Below are positions 1 to 7,461 of a DNA stretch of 11,059 nt, one piece after another. Source of the stretch: HGM20899 sp964615195 (GTDB lineage Bacteria > Pseudomonadota > Gammaproteobacteria > Enterobacterales > Succinivibrionaceae). How positions within the stretch are numbered: position 1 is the stretch's first letter; each line of letters starts with the position of its first letter. The position numbers were made by a program, and so were the translations under genes. The notes under the pieces are model-generated. The model had not been told where the DNA came from. It worked only from the letters and a program-made list of their open reading frames with translations, and ran no database searches. The stretch spans positions 1 to 11,059 of the forward strand of contig CAZTNG010000073.1 in assembly GCA_964615195.1 (NCBI GenBank). Reading direction: 5' to 3'.

Positions 1-2213
1 CTTCAAATTTAATGTTTTCAGATGATAAATCTCATATTGTTCTTATAGATTTTGGAATAAGCTCTGTAACTAACGGAAATACTGTCGTCGTAACTAATAC
101 TGGTAAAACTCCATTCTATAGCGCTCCAGAAACTAATCATGGGATTTTTTTAGAAGAATCTGATTATTATTCTTTAGGTATTACTTTATATGAGTTAGTT
201 ACAGGGAAACTACCTTTTCAAGATATTTCAGCAGAAATGCTTGATGCTTTTTTGCATATTCAACGAATTGTTTTTCCTAAGGATTTTTATGAAGACCTTA
301 AATGTTTAATTATTGGATTAACATTCAATGATATTTCTGATAGAAAAAATCTAGCAAATCCAAATCGACGTTGGGGATATTTAGAGGTAAAAGCTTGGCT
401 TAGAGGAGAACATCTTTCTGTACCAGGTATAAGTTATGATTGTGAAAAAGAAATAGTTAGTACACAAAATATTATTTCTGAACCAAATATAAATAGTGTA
501 ACAAACATTGCAATGCCATATAGTTTCAATAATGAGATTTACTATAATAATCTAGATCTCATTAAAGCTTTCTTACAAGAATGGGATCTAGGCAAAGAGG
601 AGTTTTATCGTGGTAAGCTTACCGAACATTATAAATTAGCAAAGGTTTCGGTATTAGAAGAAATTTGTGTGCAAGCAGAACATTTGTATCTATTAGACAT
701 TAAAAATGAAGATATAGCATTTATGCATGCCATGTATAGAATTGAACCTAGCATTACCTATTTATATTGGAAAGGATTACGTTTTGAATCTATTACAAAC
801 TATGGTTTATCTTTACTTGAAGCGTTAAAGAATTCAGAGCCAAATAAGTATTTAATATTATCTGCAAGTGAGCTTTTAACAGGCTCAATCCTTAAGAATT
901 ATATTAATTTAACAAATCCAAAAGATAAAGATGATTTTTTAAAGATTATAGAAAGTCAAAGCGGATTGTTAGAACAAAAGCCTTTATCACCTTTGCTTCA
1001 AGCTCAGCGATTAGGTAATGCTATAGCATTCAGAACTTTTATTAAAATAGGTAGTGAATCTTTTGATAGCATTGAAGATTTTAATAAGTATTTATTGTTT
1101 TTGTATGATAACAATCTAGCTCAATTGCATACCCTTATTAAGGATTCAGAATCAGAAATTGAAGAACAGCTACAATTATTCACTACCGAAAAACAAGCTA
1201 TTTTGAGTAATACGTTAGATTTAGTTAGAGATGTAATTAAGTTAGGTGCATCTGATTATTATTATAAAAATATTAATGATTTCTTAGAACAAGTAGGGGC
1301 TTTATGGTTAGCAAATAATATTTCATTATTTCAAACGATTGTAGAAATCGGACGTGATTATTTAAATGAAGTCAAAACTAAATATGAGTTAGATATAAAT
1401 AATCAAATTGAAGAATGTCTTCAAAGATCATCATCGATAATTTATTTTGAAGGTGTTTACTTTAACAATTGTCGTGAGCTAGTTAATTATATTAATAGTG
1501 TGCCTAGTGCTTTACGTAAAAGATTTATTACAAATAAAGAATATAAATTTAAAAAGATTGTGTTGAAGTTACCTTTAGAGATTCAAGCTGAACTCTTAAG
1601 ATGCTTTGATTTTAAGATATTGTTAGACTTAAATTTAAATTATTACCTAGGTTTCGGAAAATATTGGATTAACTCTTCTTATAAGAAGGAGCCTATAGAG
1701 TGGATAGTTTTAACTGTTAAAGATGATAGAGTCTTATTACTTTCAAAATATGCTTTGGCATGTAAAAAATATAATGATACTTATACAAGCGTAACATGGG
1801 AAAACTCTTCGCTAAGACATTGGCTTAATACAATTTTTATTAATGATGCCTTTAATAATGAAGAACAAGAAAAAATTATTGATGCAGTATTAAATAATTC
1901 AAATAATTTAATGTTTAATACATTAGGTGGTAATGATACTGTAGACAAGGTATTTTTATTAAGCATTGAGGATGTTGAAGAATACTTAAAGAATTTCAGC
2001 AAGTGTAGTTGTCATCCTTCTAAATATTCAATTAATAATAATGTGTGGATTGGTGAGAATGATTGTTGTTATCAGTGGTTGCGAGGTCCTGGTGATTGCC
2101 AAGAAAGTGTTGCTTGTATACGTGATGGTGGCGGTGTTACTAATTATGGAGTGGATGTAGATACAGAAACCAATGGAGTTAGAGTCGCTTTGTGGCTAAA
2201 AATTGATATTTAA
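1..2213 (+). CDS. Ser/Thr protein kinase C-terminal part fused to a DUF6273-like domain (5' partial)
   Basis: The gene is cut by the left edge. The first ATG (base 12) is internal: the frame is open to base 3 and reads Ser-Asn-Leu-Met, matching the end of a kinase catalytic loop (HxDxKPxNLM). Counting from that Met, the kinase C-lobe shows the metal-binding DFG (VLIDFGIS, about 11-18), an APE-type motif (FYSAPE, about 36-41) and the subdomain IX stretch DYYSLGITLYELVTG. The ATP lobe and HRD loop lie outside the window. Residues about 150-540 are helical and I do not recognise a domain. The last ~180 residues (YYLGFGKYW, PIEWIVL, LLLSKYAL, TWENSSLRHWLN, GGNDTVDKVFLLS, WLRGPG, GVRVALWL) resemble DUF6273, which I believe has a C-type-lectin/FGE-like fold. 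No signal peptide or membrane helix is visible in this part. Likely role: signalling kinase with a ligand- or partner-binding C-terminus; the substrate is unknown. The C-terminal domain is unusually Cys-rich. Kinase assignment is firm, DUF6273 probable. Confidence 0.85.
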   Translation, partial: SNLMFSDDKSHIVLIDFGISSVTNGNTVVVTNTGKTPFYSAPETNHGIFLEESDYYSLGITLYELVTGKLPFQDISAEMLDAFLHIQRIVFPKDFYEDLKCLIIGLTFNDISDRKNLANPNRRWGYLEVKAWLRGEHLSVPGISYDCEKEIVSTQNIISEPNINSVTNIAMPYSFNNEIYYNNLDLIKAFLQEWDLGKEEFYRGKLTEHYKLAKVSVLEEICVQAEHLYLLDIKNEDIAFMHAMYRIEPSITYLYWKGLRFESITNYGLSLLEALKNSEPNKYLILSASELLTGSILKNYINLTNPKDKDDFLKIIESQSGLLEQKPLSPLLQAQRLGNAIAFRTFIKIGSESFDSIEDFNKYLLFLYDNNLAQLHTLIKDSESEIEEQLQLFTTEKQAILSNTLDLVRDVIKLGASDYYYKNINDFLEQVGALWLANNISLFQTIVEIGRDYLNEVKTKYELDINNQIEECLQRSSSIIYFEGVYFNNCRELVNYINSVPSALRKRFITNKEYKFKKIVLKLPLEIQAELLRCFDFKILLDLNLNYYLGFGKYWINSSYKKEPIEWIVLTVKDDRVLLLSKYALACKKYNDTYTSVTWENSSLRHWLNTIFINDAFNNEEQEKIIDAVLNNSNNLMFNTLGGNDTVDKVFLLSIEDVEEYLKNFSKCSCHPSKYSINNNVWIGENDCCYQWLRGPGDCQESVACIRDGGGVTNYGVDVDTETNGVRVALWLKIDI

Positions 2214-2357
2214 AGTTGATTTATGTTTTAGTTTGAAAAAATAGATAGTTGCTTTTAGTGTGTGCGTCATAAAATGTAAACAAAATACTTGAAAAAATTT
2301 TTTTTACATTAAAAATAATTTATTATTGATCACATTATCATAGTTTTTATTATTCTC

Positions 2358-2366
2358 TGCTACAAT
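2358..2366 (+). promoter_or_regulatory. Extended -10 promoter upstream of the NADH dehydrogenase gene
   Basis: In the 224-base gap between the kinase stop and the NADH dehydrogenase start, TG-C-TACAAT forms an extended -10 element (5 of 6 to TATAAT plus the TGn motif). No good -35 lies 16-18 bases upstream, which is usual for extended -10 promoters. The expected start near 2373 gives a leader of about 65 bases. That leader contains a short hairpin, ACTTAA (2385-2390) with TTAAGT (2396-2401). A TTGAT...ATCA element at 2326-2340 sits near -40. I see no convincing terminator for the kinase gene in this gap and no small gene. Predicted by eye only. Confidence 0.5.
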
Positions 2367-2437
2367 GACAAAAGTTGTGGTTTAACTTAAGATGGTTAAG
2401 TGATACAGACTTTACTATTCTTAATTGAGGAATTTAT

Positions 2438-3793
2438 ATGAGCTTCAATATTGAACGTAATAACAAAAAGCGTGTTGTAATAATAGGTGGTGGTTTTGGT
2501 GGTTTGAGGTTAGCTCAAGATTTAAAAAAATCTGATTTTCAAGTGGTACTTATTGATAAAAATAATTATCACCAAGTCCCTCCTTTAATATATCAAATTG
2601 CTACAGCAGGTTTAAACCCTAGTTCAATCTCATTTCCATATCGTAAAATTTTTGAAGATCGAGAAGATTATTTCTTTAGAATGACAGAACTTAGAGCTAT
2701 CTATACTAAAGATAATTATATTCAAACCTCAATTGGTAAAATTGATTATGACTATTTAGTGCTAGCTAATGGAACTAAAACAAATTTCTTTAATAATAAA
2801 AATATTGCAGATGCAGCCATGCCAATGAAGACAGTTTCAGAAGCCATGGGTTTAAGAAATGCTTTATTATCCCACTTTGAAAGATCTGTAACTTGTGCGT
2901 CTGAGCAAGAGAGACAGGATCTTTTAAATGTAGTAATTGTTGGTGGCGGTCCATCAGGTGTTGAAATAGCTGGTGCAATTGCAGAAATGAAACGTTATGT
3001 TTTGCCTAGAGATTATCCTGATATGGATACGAAGAAAATGCATATCTATTTAATTCAAGGAGATGATCGTTTATTGCCTGGAATGTCAGCAATGGCTTCT
3101 GCAAAATCTTTAGCTTTCTTGCAAAAAATGAATGTTGAAATTAAGCTTAAAACATTTGTTACTGATTACGTAGATAATCAAGTTATTATGAATGATGGTG
3201 AAAATATTCCATCTAGAAATTTAATTTGGGTAGGTGGTGTCGTTAGTAATAAAGTAGTTGGTTTAAGTCAAGATTGCATAGGCCGTGGTGGTCGTATTAT
3301 GGTGGATGAATATAATAGAGTTATAGGTTCTAATAATATTTTTGCACTAGGTGATATTGCTTTAATGACTTCCGATCCTGAATATCCTAAAGGTCATCCG
3401 CAGATGGCGCAGCCTGCAATTCAACAGGGTGCTTTACTTGCTAAAAATCTCGTAGCAATAGAACAATCAAAAACTCTTAAGCCTTTTAGATATAAAGATT
3501 TAGGATCTATGGCAACAATTGGTAAAAATAAAGCTGTTGCTGATTTAGGTCATTTTAAATTTGCAGGCTTTTTTGCATGGATTTTATGGATGGGTGTGCA
3601 CTTAATGTCTATTTTAGGTGTGCGTAATAAAATGTTTGTTTTTATGGATTGGGTATGGAGTTATTTTACCTACGATAGATCTAACCGCATGATCTTGAAA
3701 TCATTCGAATGCAGAAGTTTGAAGGATCTTGAACAACGTAATAAAAACAACCATTGGGGAGATATAAAACCTGTTGAGAAAGACATTGAATAA
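2438..3793 (+). CDS. ndh: Type II NADH dehydrogenase (NADH:quinone oxidoreductase)
   Basis: Single-subunit, non-proton-pumping flavoprotein that passes electrons from NADH to membrane quinone and regenerates NAD+. At 451 residues it is close to the usual family length. The N-terminus has the FAD-binding Rossmann motif (GGGFGG, residues 17-22) and the middle a second dinucleotide motif for NADH (GGGPSG, about 169-174, followed by VEIAGA). The second FAD contact is FALGD (about 302-306). AQPAIQQG (about 324-331) matches the quinone-site region of NDH-2 enzymes. The C-terminus has a hydrophobic segment (FFAWILWMGVHLMSILGV, about 378-396) expected to hold the enzyme on the inner face of the cytoplasmic membrane. 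The start is supported by GAGGA (2427-2431) seven bases upstream; no alternative start is needed. It is monocistronic and converges on trpA. Motifs such as GSMATIGKNKAVADL and the YDRS C-terminal element remind me of Bacteroidota NDH-2 proteins rather than E. coli Ndh, suggesting transfer. Annotated only as NAD(P)/FAD-dependent oxidoreductase in many genomes; the exact electron acceptor is inferred. Confidence 0.9.
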   Translation: MSFNIERNNKKRVVIIGGGFGGLRLAQDLKKSDFQVVLIDKNNYHQVPPLIYQIATAGLNPSSISFPYRKIFEDREDYFFRMTELRAIYTKDNYIQTSIGKIDYDYLVLANGTKTNFFNNKNIADAAMPMKTVSEAMGLRNALLSHFERSVTCASEQERQDLLNVVIVGGGPSGVEIAGAIAEMKRYVLPRDYPDMDTKKMHIYLIQGDDRLLPGMSAMASAKSLAFLQKMNVEIKLKTFVTDYVDNQVIMNDGENIPSRNLIWVGGVVSNKVVGLSQDCIGRGGRIMVDEYNRVIGSNNIFALGDIALMTSDPEYPKGHPQMAQPAIQQGALLAKNLVAIEQSKTLKPFRYKDLGSMATIGKNKAVADLGHFKFAGFFAWILWMGVHLMSILGVRNKMFVFMDWVWSYFTYDRSNRMILKSFECRSLKDLEQRNKNNHWGDIKPVEKDIE

Positions 3794-3816
3794 ACACTGT
3801 CTATGGTAATTATACA

Positions 3817-3840
3817 AAGCACTTTAATTTATAAGTGCTT
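3817..3840. other. 8-bp inverted repeat after the NADH dehydrogenase stop
   Basis: AAGCACTT (3817-3824) and AAGTGCTT (3833-3840) form a perfect 8-bp stem with an 8-base loop, 23 bases after the stop codon. It is followed by A residues on the plus strand and only a short U run on the minus strand, so it is not a classical terminator by itself. It may protect the 3' end of either transcript or back up the terminator at 3861-3898. Confidence 0.5.
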
Positions 3841-3860
3841 AAAAAATAAATATTAAAATA

Positions 3861-3898
3861 AAAAATGAGTGGGGCTTTTTACCTCACTCATTTTTTTT
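3861..3898. terminator. Bidirectional rho-independent terminator between ndh and trpA
   Basis: ATGAGTGGGG (3865-3874) pairs with CCTCACTCAT (3882-3891) in a 10-bp stem with one G-U pair and a 7-base loop. The stem is flanked by an A run on the left (3861-3865) and eight T residues on the right (3891-3898), so it can end transcripts from both directions: ndh rightwards and the trp operon leftwards (trpA stop at 3913-3915). Confidence 0.9.
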
Positions 3899-3912
3899 AA
3901 TTAAAGACTTCT

Positions 3913-4728
3913 TTATTTTTTAGTAGCGGCTTTCATGGAGCTAATAAATTCACGTAGAGCTTTGCACATTTCATCGATATTATCTAAATGTTTTTCAACA
4001 ATTTCAACAATTGCGCTTCCGCAAATAGCACCATCTGCACCCTCTTCAATAGCAGCTTTAACCATTTCAGGTTTGCTAATACCAAAACCTAAGAGCGCTG
4101 GTGGAGCACCATGATCTTTTAAGAATTTAACTGTATGAGCTAAAGGCTTTCCAGCTTTATTTTCAGTACCTGTAACACCTGTACGGCTAACTAAGTAAAT
4201 ATAACCTTCACATAGTTTTGCAATTTTACTTAATGTTTCGTCGTCTGCATTTGGTGGTGCTATCATTACAAGGTCAATATTATGCTTATGTGCTTCATCA
4301 TGCCATTCATGCATTACTTCCATCATCTGTAGAGGAACATCAGGTATGAGCACAGAATCTACGCCACTGTCTTTACACATTTGGAAGAAATTTGGAATTC
4401 CTGGTGCATAAACCAAGTTTAAATACATAAGTAGACCAATTGGTGTATTTGGATAAGTCTCTCTTACGCGCTTAATTATTGCAAAAGCATTAGCGGTATT
4501 TGTACCTGTATTTAAAGCTCTTTTATCAGAACGCTGGATTACTGGACCATCAGCACCTGGATCAGAGAAAGGAATACCTAGCTCAAGAGCATCAGCACCA
4601 CCTTCGATGAGTGCACAAAGAATCTTATAACTATTTTCAAGGTTAGGATCGCCAATAGTCATGAATGGTACAAAAGCACCTTCGTTTTTAGCCTTAAGCT
4701 CAGTAAAAAGTTGTGTATAACGGCTCAT
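3913..4728 (-). CDS. trpA: Tryptophan synthase alpha subunit
   Basis: Cleaves indole-3-glycerol phosphate to indole and glyceraldehyde 3-phosphate; indole is channelled to TrpB within the cytoplasmic alpha2-beta2 complex. At 271 residues it is close to the E. coli protein (268). The TIM-barrel signatures are present: MTIGDPN (23-29), the catalytic Glu49 in ALELGIPFSDPGADG and Asp60 in the same block, then the loop-6 region SRTGVTG and the phosphate-binding LLGFGIS. The ATG overlaps the trpB stop by one base (TAATG) and has GGAG just upstream, indicating translational coupling that keeps the two subunits equimolar. Last gene of the operon; transcription ends at the hairpin at 3861-3898. No missing residue seen. 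Confidence 0.98.
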   Translation of the reverse strand: MSRYTQLFTELKAKNEGAFVPFMTIGDPNLENSYKILCALIEGGADALELGIPFSDPGADGPVIQRSDKRALNTGTNTANAFAIIKRVRETYPNTPIGLLMYLNLVYAPGIPNFFQMCKDSGVDSVLIPDVPLQMMEVMHEWHDEAHKHNIDLVMIAPPNADDETLSKIAKLCEGYIYLVSRTGVTGTENKAGKPLAHTVKFLKDHGAPPALLGFGISKPEMVKAAIEEGADGAICGSAIVEIVEKHLDNIDEMCKALREFISSMKAATKK

Positions 4729-5930
4729 TAAAATTCTCCACGTTCTTCAAGAATCTTAGCAACAGTGAAAATATCTTTATCACCACGGCCAGAAAGGTTA
4801 GCAATAATACGCATTTCCTTTTCAGGGTTAGCACGAGCAATTTTTAATGCCTGTGCTACAGCGTGGGAAGATTCAAGAGCAGGTATTATACCCTCGTGAA
4901 CTGAAAGTTCTTTGAATGCACTAAGAGCTTCTTCATCAGTAATTGATACATATTCTGCTCGACCAGTATCTTTTAGGTACGCATGTTCTGGACCTACAGA
5001 AGGGAAGTCAAGACCTGCAGATATAGAATGGGATTCATGAATTTGGCCATAGTTATCTTGCATGTTGTATGAACGTGCTCCAAAGAATATACCTTGAGCT
5101 CCGTGACCTAGTGGTGCACCGTGCTTTCCAGTTTCAATACCAAAGCCAGCAGGTTCAACACCGATAAGTTTAACACTCTTTTCTTTAACGAAATCAGTGA
5201 AAATACCGATAGCATTTGAACCACCACCAACAGCGGCAACTACCATGTCTGGCAAATCATTGTTTTCAAATTCTTTGAATTGTTGCTTAGCTTCTTCACC
5301 AATAATTTTTTGGAATTCACGAACAATTGTTGGGAACGGATGAGGACCAGCAGCTGTACCAAGCATATAGTGTGTATCTTCAAAATTAGCCGCCCAATCG
5401 CGCAAAGCTTCATTACACGCTTCTTTTAATGTGGCAATTCCTGTTGTTACAGGAATAACTTCTGCACCCATTAAACGCATTCTAAATACATTAGGTTTCT
5501 GACGTTCAACATCTGTTGCACCCATGTATATTCTGCATTTGAAACCCATAAGAGCACATACAATTGCGGTTGCAACACCGTGTTGTCCAGCACCAGTTTC
5601 AGCTATAATGCGAGTTTTACCCATTTTCTTTGCGAGTAATGCTTGGCCTAAAACTTGGTTAGTTTTATGAGCACCACCATGCATTAAATCTTCACGCTTT
5701 AGGTAAAGTTTTGTTTTAGTGCCTTTAGTAATATTTCGGCAAAGAGTTAAAGGAGTTGGGCGACCTGCATAATTATAAAGAAGATCATTTAATTCTTTTC
5801 TAAATTCAGGATCATCCCTGCATTCTACAAATGCTTTTTCAAGCTGAAGTAATGCTGGTATAAGAATTTGTGGTACAAACATACCACCGTATTGTCCGAA
5901 AAACGGATTTAATATAGTTTCAGTTGACAT
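4728..5930 (-). CDS. trpB: Tryptophan synthase beta subunit
   Basis: PLP enzyme that condenses indole with L-serine to give L-tryptophan, acting with TrpA. At 400 residues it matches the usual length of TrpB1 (E. coli 397). The N-terminal block LNPFFGQYGGMFVPQ, the PLP Schiff-base lysine (Lys89 in HGGAHKTNQ), ETGAGQHGVA, the phosphate-binding GGGSNAIG and the C-terminal SGRGDKDIF are all intact, so it is the canonical alpha-dependent form. It follows trpCF after 39 bases, the largest gap in the operon. That gap carries a small inverted repeat (AAGTC 5948-5952, GACTT 5959-5963) and an AGGA about 10 bases before the ATG, a rather long spacing. The stop overlaps the trpA start by one base. Confidence 0.98.
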   Translation of the reverse strand: MSTETILNPFFGQYGGMFVPQILIPALLQLEKAFVECRDDPEFRKELNDLLYNYAGRPTPLTLCRNITKGTKTKLYLKREDLMHGGAHKTNQVLGQALLAKKMGKTRIIAETGAGQHGVATAIVCALMGFKCRIYMGATDVERQKPNVFRMRLMGAEVIPVTTGIATLKEACNEALRDWAANFEDTHYMLGTAAGPHPFPTIVREFQKIIGEEAKQQFKEFENNDLPDMVVAAVGGGSNAIGIFTDFVKEKSVKLIGVEPAGFGIETGKHGAPLGHGAQGIFFGARSYNMQDNYGQIHESHSISAGLDFPSVGPEHAYLKDTGRAEYVSITDEEALSAFKELSVHEGIIPALESSHAVAQALKIARANPEKEMRIIANLSGRGDKDIFTVAKILEERGEF

Positions 5931-5969
5931 CTGTGTCTTATCCTACAAAGTCATTAACGACTTATTTTA

Positions 5970-7457
5970 TTAAAAATCTTTCAATTTACCAAAAACAGTA
6001 TTTATTTTTTCAATATCTTTGATTCCTGCAGATTCTTCAACTCCGCTGTTTAAATCAAATCCTACTGCTTTAGATATATCTCTTGCTTCTAGTATATTGT
6101 TTGGATTTAAACCTCCAGCAACAATAATACGTGATCTGTTTGCTGTTATTAAGCTCCAATCAAAGCTTGCTCCAGTACCACCAAAGCCAGAATTATTTTT
6201 TGTATCAAGTACAACGCGGTTAACTTCCTTTAAATATTCATCAACTATTAAAGCTGGATATTCATTTTCAACAGGAATAGCTTTCCAAATTTCACAATTC
6301 TTTGGTAGCTCTTTACGCAACTCTTTTACAAATTCAATGCTTTCTGAACCATGAAGTTGCACAGCTGCTAGTGGTATGCTTACTGCAAGATCTGTGATAT
6401 TTTCAATAGTATCATTTACAAAAACTCCCACAAACTTTTGAGCGCAATTAGCACTGCGACAAGCAGAAACTATTTGTCTTGCATGTTCAGGTGTAACATA
6501 GCGAGGAGAGCTCTCAGCAAAAATAAAGCCATTATACACAGTTCCTGCGTGCCAACTAGCAATAGCATCTATAGTTCTTGTGATCCCGCACACTTTATTT
6601 TCACCATAGACAAGCTTTCTACAAGCTAAATCAATGTTCGATTGTTCAGTTAAAGCACTACCAACTAAAAAGCCTTTGACATACTGACTAAGTTCTAATA
6701 CTTGATCATGTGTATAGATACCTGATTCACTGATAACTACACGTCCTTGTGGAACTAATTTAGATAATTCTCGCACACGATTGAGATCTACTGTTAGGTT
6801 ACGTAAATTTCTGTTATTAATGCCAATTACTTGAGCATCTAGTGCAATTGCTCTAGCTATTTCCTCTGGTGTGGATGCTTCAGTCAATACTCCCATATTA
6901 AAGCTATGGGCTAATTGACTTAACTCCATGTATGCTTCATCAGTTAAAACAGATAGCATTAATAAAATAGCATCTGCTCCACTATATCTTGCTAGGTAAA
7001 TTTGGTAAGGATCATAAATAAAATCTTTACATAATACAGGTACATGTACTTGTTTTTTTACTCTAGTAATATAGCTATAGCTTCCTTGGAAAAATTTTTC
7101 ATCAGTAAGTACTGATATTGCAGCAGCATAATTATCATATACTGCAGCAATTTCTTCAGGCACAAAACTTTCTCTAATTAATCCTTTAGAAGGGGAAGCT
7201 TTTTTACATTCTAATATAAAGCGAATTTTACTTACTCTAAGTGCCTTATAAAATGAAACCTCAGAGTTTTCAAGATTATCAATAAAGCTTGCAAGTGGTT
7301 TTTCACTTTTTGCTTTTTCTAGCCAAGCAACCTTTGCATTTAAGATGGTTGCTAAAACATTGCCATCAACAGAACCGTGATTGATGTGACGGTTCTGTTT
7401 AAGATCAATATTTAAGGCTGAACAGGCAGTTTTAGGTGTTTGTTCATTTACAGCCAT
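5970..7457 (-). CDS. trpCF: Bifunctional indole-3-glycerol phosphate synthase / phosphoribosylanthranilate isomerase
   Basis: Two TIM barrels in one chain. The TrpC half (about 30-285) closes the indole ring, releasing CO2 and water; its motifs are ECKKASPSKG (83-92), LCKDFIYDPYQIY, GINNRNLR and VISESGI. The TrpF half (about 288-495) performs the Amadori isomerisation of phosphoribosylanthranilate; it shows VCGITR with the catalytic Cys, QLHG, the catalytic Asp in VLDT (about 414-417), IVAGGL and FDLNSGVE. The fusion is typical of gammaproteobacteria. At 495 residues it is longer than E. coli TrpCF (about 452), mostly from an N-terminal extension of about 29 residues before NVLATILNAKVAWLE. 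The ATG has AGGAAG upstream and lies 4 bases after the trpGD stop; no in-frame ATG or GTG near residue 30 offers a shorter start. The extension region contains an 11-bp perfect inverted repeat (7368-7399). Confidence 0.97.
   Translation of the reverse strand: MAVNEQTPKTACSALNIDLKQNRHINHGSVDGNVLATILNAKVAWLEKAKSEKPLASFIDNLENSEVSFYKALRVSKIRFILECKKASPSKGLIRESFVPEEIAAVYDNYAAAISVLTDEKFFQGSYSYITRVKKQVHVPVLCKDFIYDPYQIYLARYSGADAILLMLSVLTDEAYMELSQLAHSFNMGVLTEASTPEEIARAIALDAQVIGINNRNLRNLTVDLNRVRELSKLVPQGRVVISESGIYTHDQVLELSQYVKGFLVGSALTEQSNIDLACRKLVYGENKVCGITRTIDAIASWHAGTVYNGFIFAESSPRYVTPEHARQIVSACRSANCAQKFVGVFVNDTIENITDLAVSIPLAAVQLHGSESIEFVKELRKELPKNCEIWKAIPVENEYPALIVDEYLKEVNRVVLDTKNNSGFGGTGASFDWSLITANRSRIIVAGGLNPNNILEARDISKAVGFDLNSGVEESAGIKDIEKINTVFGKLKDF
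7368..7399. repeat. 11-bp perfect inverted repeat inside the 5' end of trpCF
   Basis: AACAGAACCGT (7368-7378) and ACGGTTCTGTT (7389-7399) are exact reverse complements separated by 10 bases. In the trp mRNA this is an 11-bp hairpin covering codons 20-30 of trpCF, inside the N-terminal extension not found in the E. coli protein. No U run follows, so it is not a terminator. It could influence mRNA processing or translation between trpGD and trpCF, or be a remnant of a small inserted palindrome. Confidence 0.85.
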
Positions 7458-7461
7458 TATT

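Noticed and set aside
12..14. ATG at base 12 as the start of the kinase gene
   Set aside because: The frame is open upstream to the window edge and encodes Ser-Asn-Leu, the end of a kinase catalytic loop, so the gene begins outside the window.
1781..2002. Open frame of 73 codons on the minus strand within the kinase gene
   Set aside because: Antisense to the DUF6273-like domain in AT-rich DNA; low-complexity product without support.
2291..2310. A/T run after the kinase gene as a terminator
   Set aside because: AAAAAATTTTTTTT is self-complementary but has no G-C stem, so it is not a convincing rho-independent terminator.
6019..6354. Open frame of 111 codons on the plus strand opposite trpCF
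   Set aside because: Antisense shadow of the TrpF coding region; no recognisable protein and the opposite frame is fully explained.
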